From Pseudomonadota bacterium (GTDB lineage: Bacteria; Pseudomonadota; Alphaproteobacteria; Acetobacterales; Acetobacteraceae), in contig JAKBCJ010000292.1 of NCBI GenBank assembly GCA_021807975.1, positions 1 through 6,241 on the forward strand: a stretch of 6,241 nucleotides of DNA. The letters run 5' to 3'. Below, piece after piece: positions 1 to 5,905 of this stretch (position 1 is its first letter; the number at the start of each line of letters is the position of its first letter). The notes under the pieces were generated by a model. That model did not search any database. It had not been told where the DNA came from and saw nothing but the letters and a program-made list of their open reading frames with translations. A program made the translations under genes and the position numbers.

Positions 1-330
1 CCGCCGCTGACCCCGCGCGAAGTCGGCCCGCTGTTCGAAATCCGCCAGTACACCCTCGCCCCGGGCGCCGTTCCCGGCCTGATCGAACGCTGGACGGACA
101 AGATCGAGGGGCGGCAAAAATTCTCACCGCTGATCGGTGCATGGTATTCGGAGTTCGGAACGCTGAACAAATGGGTCCATATCTGGGCCTATAAGGATGC
201 CAACGAACGCTTCAGTGCCCGGGCGGCGGCGGCGGCGACCGGCCAGTGGCCCGCCCGCAACCCACCCGGCGTTGTGGTGAAACAAGAGAACGCGTTCGTC
301 ATGCCCTCGGCATTTTCGCCGATCCGGTAA
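1..330 (+). CDS. NIPSNAP family protein, C-terminal part (5' end outside window)
   Basis: The reading frame is open from base 1 to a TAA at 328-330, giving 109 residues of a protein whose start lies to the left. What is seen: FEIRQYTLAPG near residues 14-24, then an aromatic-rich segment (GAWYSEFGTLNKWVHIWAY, about residues 46-64), then an Arg/Ala-rich helix and a WP motif (QWPARNPP). This order matches the NIPSNAP ferredoxin-like fold domain (alpha/beta barrel superfamily). The opening PPLTPREVGPLFEIR looks like the linker between the two copies of tandem-domain NIPSNAP proteins, so this is probably the second domain of a protein of roughly 210-260 residues. The biochemical role of bacterial NIPSNAP proteins is not settled and no catalytic residues can be named. 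A run of five GCG codons (223-237) gives an Ala5 stretch in the helix. No strong terminator with a T tract follows; the nearest hairpin is at 378-403. Confidence 0.8.
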   Translation, partial: PPLTPREVGPLFEIRQYTLAPGAVPGLIERWTDKIEGRQKFSPLIGAWYSEFGTLNKWVHIWAYKDANERFSARAAAAATGQWPARNPPGVVVKQENAFVMPSAFSPIR

Positions 331-377
331 CGCGCCCGGAACCGTCCGGCGGGCATCCCATCCCCCGCACCGTTTGC

Positions 378-403
378 GTGTCCGGGCAATTGTGCCCGGG
401 CAC
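378..403 (+). repeat. Inverted repeat / strong RNA hairpin between NIPSNAP gene and small exported protein gene
   Basis: Bases 378-388 pair with 393-403 around a four-base ATTG loop: 11 pairs, one of them a T-G wobble (T381 with G400) when read as plus-strand RNA. The right arm TGCCCGGGCA is itself a perfect palindrome. There is no T tract after it on either strand, so it is not a classical intrinsic terminator. It could end NIPSNAP transcription by another route, act as a 3' stability hairpin, or be a DNA operator, because it overlaps the possible -35 element at 390-395. The pairing is directly visible; the function is inference. Confidence 0.55.
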
Positions 404-419
404 ATGCGACACTTATATG
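390..419 (+). promoter_or_regulatory. Weak candidate sigma70-type promoter for the small exported protein gene
   Basis: TTGTGC at 390-395 and TATATG at 414-419 are separated by 18 bases. Each matches only part of the TTGACA/TATAAT consensus (about three and four of six positions). TATAT is the most AT-rich spot in this spacer, and a start near 426 would leave a leader of about 50 bases before the ATG at 479. The -35 half lies in the inverted repeat at 378-403, which would allow a repressor to block it. This is a guess from spacing and composition. Confidence 0.25.
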
Positions 420-478
420 AACGGTGCCTACGCCGTCTTCGATCCACCCGATGCGGTCATGCCGCGGGAGCCGAGAAT

Positions 479-700
479 ATGAGAATCAGCAATGTGTTCG
501 CCGCCGCACTTTTCATGGCATTGCCGCTGACAGGCGCGTTTGCCCAAGGTGGAACGATGCCGCACATCACCCCCGCCGAGGCGAGGCAATGGGCAAACGA
601 AAACAGCACCAAAAAATCCAATCCCGCGGATTCGCAATCCAAAGAGACTGCCAACAACGGCAGCTCCTCGGCGGATTCCACAGCGTCATCAAAAAAATAG
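479..700 (+). CDS. Small exported protein of unknown function (73 aa)
   Basis: I do not recognise this protein. The ATG at 479 has a good ribosome binding site, GGGAG at 466-470, eight bases upstream. Residues 1-22 form a clear Sec signal peptide: MRIS, a hydrophobic core FAAALFMALPLTG, and the AFA-Q cleavage site after residue 22. The mature part of about 51 residues opens with QGGTMPHITPAEARQWANE, possibly one short helix. It ends in a low-complexity tail (residues about 43-73) rich in Ser, Thr, Asn, Lys and Ala, which is probably disordered. It has no cysteine, so it is not a lipoprotein. GC content by hand count is about 55%, visibly below its neighbours, with AAA lysine codons and two A runs (611-616 and 691-697). 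An upstream in-frame ATG at 374 exists, but it would bury the signal peptide and lacks the ribosome site. It is transcribed away from NIPSNAP and converges on the binding-protein gene. The role is unknown; a periplasmic or surface location is likely. Confidence 0.7.
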   Translation: MRISNVFAAALFMALPLTGAFAQGGTMPHITPAEARQWANENSTKKSNPADSQSKETANNGSSSADSTASSKK

Positions 701-911
701 CGATACCGCGCCCCGGAGGCCATCACGGCCCGTCCGAGAGATCGCCGGGGCCCGCACATCCTGGCGATGCCCGTTCGCCGGCAACGCGCCGCCACGGGAT
801 ATTTCCGGTGCGCGGATACCTCGCTGCCGCTCGTCGTGACTTAAAGCGACCCGAGTCGCGGGATGGCCCAACAATGGTTGGACCATCCCCGACGCAAGCC
901 GGGAGAGCCGG
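701..911. other. Convergent intergenic spacer
   Basis: This spacer of 211 bases lies between two converging genes. I see no gene on either strand that I would defend. It contains a GC-rich plus-strand hairpin (GCCCCGG at 710-716 pairing with CCGGGGC at 745-751, with a smaller GGCC/GGCC hairpin in its loop), which may mark the 3' end of the small-protein transcript although no T tract follows. It also contains the compound terminator of the minus-strand binding-protein gene at 846-889. The -1 frame relative to the small protein is open across the whole spacer to a TAG at 913-915. Confidence 0.6.
840..889 (-). terminator. Compound intrinsic terminator of the binding-protein gene
   Basis: Read on the minus strand, bases 889-877 pair with 872-860 over 13 positions around a CATT loop. 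One pair is a U-G wobble on the minus strand; the same position is a C/A mismatch on the plus strand, so the RNA structure favours minus-strand transcription. Immediately after it comes a second small hairpin, GCGAC/GTCGC with a TCGG loop (859-846), and then TTTAA (845-841). It starts 22 bases past the TAA of the binding-protein gene. The U tract is short, so efficiency may be moderate. Confidence 0.65.
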
Positions 912-2180
912 TTAGCCCTCGCCCTCGATCACATCGCCGAAACGCACCCAGGTCTTACCGTCCCACTTCTCCAACTGCATCGCCTTGATGGGATGGAAAT
1001 TGGTCGGGCTGGTGTTGACCGTGATCCCCGGCAGCAGGACGGGATCATAAGCGTTATGCAGGTTGGCCGCCTGCTTCATGATGTTAGCGCGGGAGAAATC
1101 CCCGTCGCACTGCTTCAGCACTTGCATCATCACGGTGCTGACACCGTAGGCGAAGCTGTAGTTGCCGTCCGTCATGTCCGCGCCGGGCATATATTTTGCC
1201 ATGAATGCACGCCACTCGTTCATGCCGGGGTCGTCCTTGAACGCCGGATCGGTCGGATCCTTCATATACCCGGTGGTGATAATGCCCACGCCGTTTTCCG
1301 CACCGGCCGGGGCCATAACGGCACCGACCGAGATGGACACGTTGGTCATGAAGAACATCTTCGGATGCCAGCCAAGATCATGCACCTTCTTGATCGCCTG
1401 CGCGGCGAACTTCGGCGTGGCACCGACCATCAGCGCATCGACACCGGCCGCCTGCAGGGAGGCAAGCTGGCTGTCCACCGTCGCGTCAGTCGTCTCGTAG
1501 CTGGCTTCCTTGACCGTGGCGGCGTATTTGTCGCCCAGGATGTCCTTTGCCCCGCCGATGTAATCCTTACCAAAATCGTCGTTCTGATACAGAATCCCCA
1601 GCTTCGCGCCTGGCATCTGCTTCAGCATGTACTTCGTGTAGATCTGCGCCTCGGTCCGGTAGCTGGGCTGGTAGCCCATCGTCCAGGGGAAATGCTTATA
1701 ATCGCCCCATTTGTCCGCGCCGGTGGAGATGAACAAATGCGGCACCTTCTTCATGTTCACATAGCGCTGAATCGCCGTGTTGGTCGGCGTGCCCAGGTTC
1801 TGGAACAAAAAGGCGACCTGATCCTCCTCGATCAGGCGGCGAACCTGCTCCACCGTCTTCGGCGGGCTGTATCCGTCATCGTATGAAATGAAATTAATCT
1901 TGTGGCCGGCCACGCCGCCCTTGTCGTTTATCATTTTGAAAAAAGCGGACTCCGTCTTGGCGATAACGCCATAGGCCGAAGCCGGTCCGCTGTAAGCGTC
2001 GGTGTTACCGATTTTGATCTCGGTCGCCGTCACGCCCGGCAAATCCGCGGCCACAGCCGCGGCCGTTCCACCCAGCAGCGCCGCCAGCAGCGCCGCCCCG
2101 TGCAGCAGGGCAGACCTGCCGCCCCGATTCGTCCCAACCCGGTTCCGACCTTTGTTCATCAAAGACGCCGACGTTTTCAT
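912..2180 (-). CDS. ABC transporter substrate-binding protein, branched-chain amino acid/amide (LivK-like, Peripla_BP_6) family
   Basis: This encodes a 422-residue periplasmic solute-binding protein, which would capture a small organic ligand and deliver it to an ABC importer of the LivHMGF type. Residues 1-45 are an export signal: a long basic n-region (MNKGRNRVGTNRGGR), a hydrophobic stretch (about 24-40) and an AAVA-A cleavage site near 44-45. The mature protein opens with ATEIKIGNTDAYSGPASAYG, the typical first strand and ligand loop. Then come the helix with INDKGGVAGHKI, YDDGYSPPKTVEQVRRLIEED, the hinge region (KLGILYQNDDFGKDYIGG), and DALMVGATPKFAAQAIKK in the second lobe. The start at 2180 is supported by GGGAG (2193-2189) eight bases upstream; the in-frame ATG seven codons later has no such site. 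No permease or ATPase gene adjoins it within the window, so it is an orphan or serves a transporter encoded elsewhere. The ligand cannot be read from the sequence: amino acids, amides, urea or aromatic acids are all possible in this family. Confidence 0.92.
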   Translation of the reverse strand: MKTSASLMNKGRNRVGTNRGGRSALLHGAALLAALLGGTAAAVAADLPGVTATEIKIGNTDAYSGPASAYGVIAKTESAFFKMINDKGGVAGHKINFISYDDGYSPPKTVEQVRRLIEEDQVAFLFQNLGTPTNTAIQRYVNMKKVPHLFISTGADKWGDYKHFPWTMGYQPSYRTEAQIYTKYMLKQMPGAKLGILYQNDDFGKDYIGGAKDILGDKYAATVKEASYETTDATVDSQLASLQAAGVDALMVGATPKFAAQAIKKVHDLGWHPKMFFMTNVSISVGAVMAPAGAENGVGIITTGYMKDPTDPAFKDDPGMNEWRAFMAKYMPGADMTDGNYSFAYGVSTVMMQVLKQCDGDFSRANIMKQAANLHNAYDPVLLPGITVNTSPTNFHPIKAMQLEKWDGKTWVRFGDVIEGEG

Positions 2181-2355
2181 TCGTTACACTCCCATTGGCA
2201 CGCCATTGTTGCCCAATCGCGCACAAAGCGGAAGCCTCTGCGTCGTCAGCATCGGCCCTGCCGCGTTTTTATTGCCTGACCGCTGTTCCGCCACACGCGG
2301 CGTGCTACGTCAGCAGCATGACAACAGTGGTCCCCTGCATGCGCGCGCCCGAACG
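2181..2355. promoter_or_regulatory. Divergent intergenic region for the binding-protein gene (minus) and pqiABC (plus)
   Basis: These 175 bases separate two outward-reading start codons, so promoters for both should lie here, though I see no pair close to the -35/-10 consensus on either strand. Visible elements are the Shine-Dalgarno of the binding-protein gene (GGGAG, minus, 2193-2189), a local AT-rich stretch GTTTTTATTG (2265-2274), an 11-base inverted repeat CACGC-G-GCGTG (2294-2304), and two copies of CGTCAGCA at 2244-2251 and 2308-2315. A small CGGC/GCCG hairpin (2253-2263) followed by T5 (2266-2270) looks terminator-like on the plus strand, but its stem is only four pairs. Any of these could be control sites; none is proven. 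Confidence 0.45.
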
Positions 2356-3657
2356 ATGAACCCGGCGGATTCCCCGCCTGAACAGCCGGCGGCCTCCGCG
2401 CCGCGGCTGCAGGAATGCCACGATTGCGGCCAGATGCAGATTCTCCCGGCCCTGGCGCCGGGGGATCGCGCGGTTTGCCTGCGGTGCGATGCGGTATTGC
2501 GCCACACGCGCCGGGATCCGCTGGTGCTGCCGCTGGCCCTGAATATCAGCGCGCTGATCCTGTTCGGCGTGGGGATCACGACCACCCTGCTATCGATCGA
2601 TTCGGGCGGGCAGCAACGCTCCGCCGGACTGATGACCGGCCCCGTCGAACTTGAATCCTACGGGCTGTGGGAAATCTCTGCCGTGGTCCTGGCCACCACC
2701 ATCGTCGCCCCGCTGGCCCGCGTACTCTGCATGCTGACGGTTCTGCTGGGCCTTCGCCTGAAGCGCCCCCCCGCCGAACTGCGTGCTCTGTTCGCCTGGG
2801 TGGAGCGGCTGCGGCCATGGTCCATGATAGAAATCTATCTGCTGGGTCTGTTCGTCGCCTATACGCGCCTGAAGGGAATGGCGGCCGTCGATATCGGCCC
2901 GGCGGTGTATGCGCTGGGGGCATTGATGGTCGTCATGGTGCTGGCCGACTATACGCTGGATGGTCAGGCGGTGTGGGAAGCGATGGAACCGCCGAACCGC
3001 CGTGGACGGGGAACCCTGAGGGCCGACGCCCCGCGGAAAGCCACCCCGGCGGGGCTGACCCGCCGCTGGCGCATCGGCTGCGACACATGCGGGCTGGTCA
3101 GCCGGGCGGCGCCGGGAATGCGCTGCACGCGTTGCGGCTTCAGGCTGCGCGGCCGCCGGCCCGCCGCCATCGAACGGACATGGGCATTGGCACTGGCGGC
3201 AACGGTGCTGTACATACCGGCTAATGTATATCCCGTCCTGACGGTTGTGCAGCTTGGCGCCGGCCAGCCCAGCACGATCCTGGGCGGCGTCCGCGAACTG
3301 ATCGACGCTGGCATGTGGCCGCTGGCCGCACTGGTTTTCTTCGCCAGCGTCGCGGTGCCGGTTCTCAAGCTGGCCGGTCTTGGTATTCTGCTGATATCGA
3401 CGCAATTTGGCACCCCAAGGAGGTTGCGTGACCGCACTGTGCTGTACCGGATTGTCGATGCCGTCGGCCGCTGGTCGATGATCGATGTGTTTATGGAGTC
3501 AATTCTGGTCGCACTGGTCCAGTTCGGCCAGGTTGCCAGCATTTATCCCGGCCCGGGCGCGATCGCATTCGCCGCGGTGGTCATCCTCACGATGCTGGCA
3601 GCCCGCTCCTTCGATCCCAGGCTGATGTGGGATAACAGCCGAACCGGAACCGCATGA
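2356..3657 (+). CDS. pqiA: PqiA: inner-membrane component of the Pqi intermembrane transport system
   Basis: This is a 433-residue polytopic inner-membrane protein, close to the 417 of E. coli PqiA. PqiA works with the MCE protein PqiB in moving lipids between inner and outer membrane. It holds two copies of the PqiA domain. Each begins with a zinc-ribbon-like double CxxC (C21/C24 with C41/C44; C242/C245 with C257/C260), followed by about four membrane segments: roughly 55-79, 104-135, 155-171 and 178-198 in the first; 275-298, 321-347, 373-396 and 401-416 in the second. Hallmarks are RPWSMIEIYLLG (153-164), PANVYPV (288-294), RWSMIDVFM (372-380) and SFDPRLMWD (418-426). I chose the ATG at 2356, 20 codons before the first CxxC pair. 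The frame is open far upstream and there is no clear Shine-Dalgarno, so a GTG at 2302 remains possible. It is the first gene of the operon and its stop overlaps the pqiB start. Confidence 0.93.
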   Translation: MNPADSPPEQPAASAPRLQECHDCGQMQILPALAPGDRAVCLRCDAVLRHTRRDPLVLPLALNISALILFGVGITTTLLSIDSGGQQRSAGLMTGPVELESYGLWEISAVVLATTIVAPLARVLCMLTVLLGLRLKRPPAELRALFAWVERLRPWSMIEIYLLGLFVAYTRLKGMAAVDIGPAVYALGALMVVMVLADYTLDGQAVWEAMEPPNRRGRGTLRADAPRKATPAGLTRRWRIGCDTCGLVSRAAPGMRCTRCGFRLRGRRPAAIERTWALALAATVLYIPANVYPVLTVVQLGAGQPSTILGGVRELIDAGMWPLAALVFFASVAVPVLKLAGLGILLISTQFGTPRRLRDRTVLYRIVDAVGRWSMIDVFMESILVALVQFGQVASIYPGPGAIAFAAVVILTMLAARSFDPRLMWDNSRTGTA

Positions 3658-5342
3658 GCGACAGGCCTCCCGACGCGGTCGTCAGATCCCATATCGACAC
3701 CAAACGGCGCCTGTCGCTGATCTGGGCGATTCCGCTGGTCACCGTGCTGATCGGCGCCTGGCTGGCCTGGAAAACCCTGTCCGAGCGCGGCCCGCTGATC
3801 ACCATCACGTTCGAAACCGCCGAGGGGTTGCAGCCCACCCAGTCCCATGTCCGGCATAAGGACGTGGACATGGGCGTCGTTCGGAAAGTCTCCCTGACCC
3901 CGGATATGAAGCGGGTTCGGGTCACGGTCCGGATGAACCGCGAGGCAGAGCCACTGCTGACCGACAAGGCGCAGTTCTGGGTCGTCCGGCCGCGGTTTTT
4001 CGCCGGATCGATCAGCGGTCTGCAAACCCTGTTCTCCGGTTCGTACATCGATCTGCTGCCATCGGCGTCGGGCGGCGAGGAAAAACGCGACTTCGTCGGC
4101 CTGGAAAATCCCCCGGTGCTGCAATCCGACGTCCCCGGCCGCACCTTCCTGTTGAAGGCCGACCGGATCGGATCGCTCAACCTGGGCTCGCCGATCATGT
4201 TCCGCGACCTGGAGGTCGGCGAGGTCCTGGGCTGGGATGTCGGCGAAATGGCCCGCAGCATCACCATTCACGCCTTCGTGCGGGAACCGTTCGACAAATA
4301 CGTGCACGACAATTCGCGTTTCTGGAATGCCTCCGGCGTTCAGCTCGGCATCGGCGCCGACGGCGTGCAGGTGCATCTGGAATCGCTGCGCGCCGTCGTC
4401 CTGGGCGGCATCGCCTTCGAAACCCCGGACGACCCCCGGTTCACCGCGGAAACCGCACAGAACCACAGCTTCACGCTGTATCATTCGCGCGACGCGGCCG
4501 ATTCTTCCACCTACAAGCGCAATGTGCCGTTTGTCGCCAGGTTCAACGTCTCCGTCGCGGGCCTGGCCGCCGGATCGCCCGTGACCGTGCGCGGCCTGAG
4601 GATCGGCCAGGTGACCAGCGTGTCGCTGGCCTATGACCGCACTCTGGACAACGTCGTTGTACCGGTTCGCTTCACGCTGGAACCCGAACGAATCGCGCTG
4701 CTGAACCTGCCCACCGGCGGTGACCTGGATGCCAGTATGGCCGGTCTCGTGCGGCGCGGTATGCGGGTGAAGCTGGAAACCGCGAACATCCTGACGGGCC
4801 AGAAGCAACTCTCGATGGACATTTATCCCGACGCCCCGCCGGCCGCCCTTGCCAAGGACGGCGACTCGTACGTCTTACCCGTACTGGGCGGCGGTGCCAG
4901 CGACATCGCCACCGCCGCCGCCAGCCTGGTCAACCGGCTGAACGACATTCCATTCGAGTCGATCGGCAAAAATCTCGACCAAACCCTGGCCGGCGTCAGC
5001 ACTCTGGTGAACGACAAGCAACTCGGCCAATCGGTCGCCGACCTGCGATCCACCCTGACCAGCACCCGCGCGCTGGTGGAAGGCCTCCGGCAGGGGGTTT
5101 CCACCCTGACGCCGCGGCTGCCGGCAATGGCCGCCAACCTGGAAACATCGGTGCGTAACACCAACAAGCTGATCGCGTCGCTGGACAGCACGTACGGCGC
5201 CGACTCGCGGTTCAGCCGCGACGTCGGACGGCTGATGTCGCAACTGTCCGATGCCGCGCGCTCGATCCGGGTGCTGGCCGACCTGCTGTCGCGCCACCCG
5301 GAGGCGTTGATCCGCGGCCGTACCGATCAGGGGGTCCAATAA
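3654..5342 (+). CDS. pqiB: PqiB: membrane-anchored three-MCE-domain lipid-transport tunnel protein
   Basis: This encodes 562 residues (E. coli PqiB has 546). The family forms a hexameric tube in the periplasm that carries lipids between membranes. Seen here: a short cytoplasmic N-terminus, one membrane anchor (about 21-39, LSLIWAIPLVTVLIGAWLAW), then three MCE domains at about 46-137, 162-256 and 289-393. The first carries VRHKDVDMGVVRKVSL and the conserved FWVVRPRF...GSISGLQTLFSGSYIDLLP; the second FRDLEVGEVLG; the third VRGLRIGQVTSVSL. A long helical region (about 415-547) would build the C-terminal needle, and it ends with HPEALIRGR (548-556), a usual end of MCE proteins. The ATG overlaps the pqiA stop as ATGA, and there is little ribosome-site sequence upstream, so translation is probably coupled to pqiA. 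The first-domain VRHKDVDMG departs slightly from the more usual VRYxGVxVG. Confidence 0.95.
   Translation: MSDRPPDAVVRSHIDTKRRLSLIWAIPLVTVLIGAWLAWKTLSERGPLITITFETAEGLQPTQSHVRHKDVDMGVVRKVSLTPDMKRVRVTVRMNREAEPLLTDKAQFWVVRPRFFAGSISGLQTLFSGSYIDLLPSASGGEEKRDFVGLENPPVLQSDVPGRTFLLKADRIGSLNLGSPIMFRDLEVGEVLGWDVGEMARSITIHAFVREPFDKYVHDNSRFWNASGVQLGIGADGVQVHLESLRAVVLGGIAFETPDDPRFTAETAQNHSFTLYHSRDAADSSTYKRNVPFVARFNVSVAGLAAGSPVTVRGLRIGQVTSVSLAYDRTLDNVVVPVRFTLEPERIALLNLPTGGDLDASMAGLVRRGMRVKLETANILTGQKQLSMDIYPDAPPAALAKDGDSYVLPVLGGGASDIATAAASLVNRLNDIPFESIGKNLDQTLAGVSTLVNDKQLGQSVADLRSTLTSTRALVEGLRQGVSTLTPRLPAMAANLETSVRNTNKLIASLDSTYGADSRFSRDVGRLMSQLSDAARSIRVLADLLSRHPEALIRGRTDQGVQ
5329..5334 (+). promoter_or_regulatory. 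Ribosome binding site of pqiC inside the pqiB 3' end
   Basis: AGGGGG lies seven bases before the ATG at 5342. It supports that start even though it overlaps the pqiB TAA (TAATG), and lets pqiC be initiated on its own or by reinitiating ribosomes. Confidence 0.6.
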
Positions 5343-5899
5343 TGCCATCCCGGCGTTTCGTTCTGCTGGCCCTGGCAGCCCTGCCCGCCGCCTGCGCGTC
5401 CCCGAACCCAACCCTGTACGTGCTGGGAACCGACCCCGGCGCCACCCGTACCGGTGCGCCGCGGATCGTTCAGGTGCGCACCATCGCCGTTGCGCATTAC
5501 CTGGAACGGTCGCAAATCGTGCGCTCATCCGAAGGATACCGGATGGATGTCCTGCCCAACGAGTGGTGGGGCGAACCGCTGGACACCATGACCGGGCGCA
5601 TCCTGGTCCAGGAACTGACCCAACGCCTGCCCGGCAGTTCGGTTTATGGCGAGGGCGGCGCGATTTCCACCGAACCAGACGCGACGGTGGAAATCGACCT
5701 GCAACGCTTCGATCTGGATCGCTTCGGCGCCGTCCTGCTGCTCGCTCAGGCCGCGGTGGACGGCAAGACCCGCGCGTCCCGTTCGCTGAGGCTAACAGTA
5801 ACGCCGGCGGACGGCACGACGGCGGCAATGGTCGCGGCGATGAGTATCGCGATCGGGCAGTTGGCCGATATCGTCGCCGGGATGCTGGCGAGGCCGTAA
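5342..5899 (+). CDS. pqiC: PqiC: ABC-type transport auxiliary lipoprotein-like component (DUF330/YmbA family)
   Basis: This encodes 185 residues, matching the 187 of E. coli PqiC (YmbA). The family member is an outer-membrane lipoprotein facing the periplasm that docks with the PqiB needle. Seen: N-terminus MPSRRFVLLALAALPAAC with Cys18 as the likely lipidated residue, then YVLGT (26-30), the conserved YLERSQIV (53-60), a WWGEPL motif (75-80), RILVQELTQRLP (86-97), the second-half strands VEIDLQRFDLDRFG, and a C-terminal amphipathic helix (about 160-182). The residue three before Cys18 is proline, where lipoboxes normally have leucine, so the lipobox is atypical. S-R-R-F-V-L at residues 3-8 resembles a twin-arginine signal. 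The start overlaps the pqiB stop by one base. The gene ends six bases from the convergent thiD stop, with no terminator between them. Confidence 0.9.
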   Translation: MPSRRFVLLALAALPAACASPNPTLYVLGTDPGATRTGAPRIVQVRTIAVAHYLERSQIVRSSEGYRMDVLPNEWWGEPLDTMTGRILVQELTQRLPGSSVYGEGGAISTEPDATVEIDLQRFDLDRFGAVLLLAQAAVDGKTRASRSLRLTVTPADGTTAAMVAAMSIAIGQLADIVAGMLARP

Positions 5900-5905
5900 T
5901 ACCTT

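Noticed and set aside
222..237. Five GGC/GCG triplets in a row (possible unstable microsatellite)
   Set aside because: It is in frame, encodes Ala5 in a helix where NIPSNAP proteins are often Ala-rich, and is too short to call a phase-variable tract.
374..478. Longer version of the small exported protein starting at 374
   Set aside because: The added residues are Arg/Cys/His-rich and would place the signal peptide internally; the ribosome site belongs to the ATG at 479.
993..1886. 297-codon open frame on the plus strand opposite the binding-protein gene
   Set aside because: It is a composition shadow of a clear family member; its His/Arg/Val-rich product resembles nothing.
2253..2270. Hairpin plus T5 as an attenuator ahead of pqiA
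   Set aside because: The stem is only four pairs with two bases before the T run; too weak to list as a terminator, so it is noted only within the spacer.
2590..3405. 271-codon minus-strand open frame opposite pqiA
   Set aside because: It is antisense to the conserved double-domain PqiA, the product is Gln/Arg/Ala-rich with no motif, and no ribosome site was noted.
3543..4808. 421-codon open frame on the minus strand across pqiB
   Set aside because: It is antisense to strongly conserved MCE domains, its translation is low-complexity (His/Gln/Gly/Arg-rich) with no domain, and such long shadows are expected in GC-rich genes.
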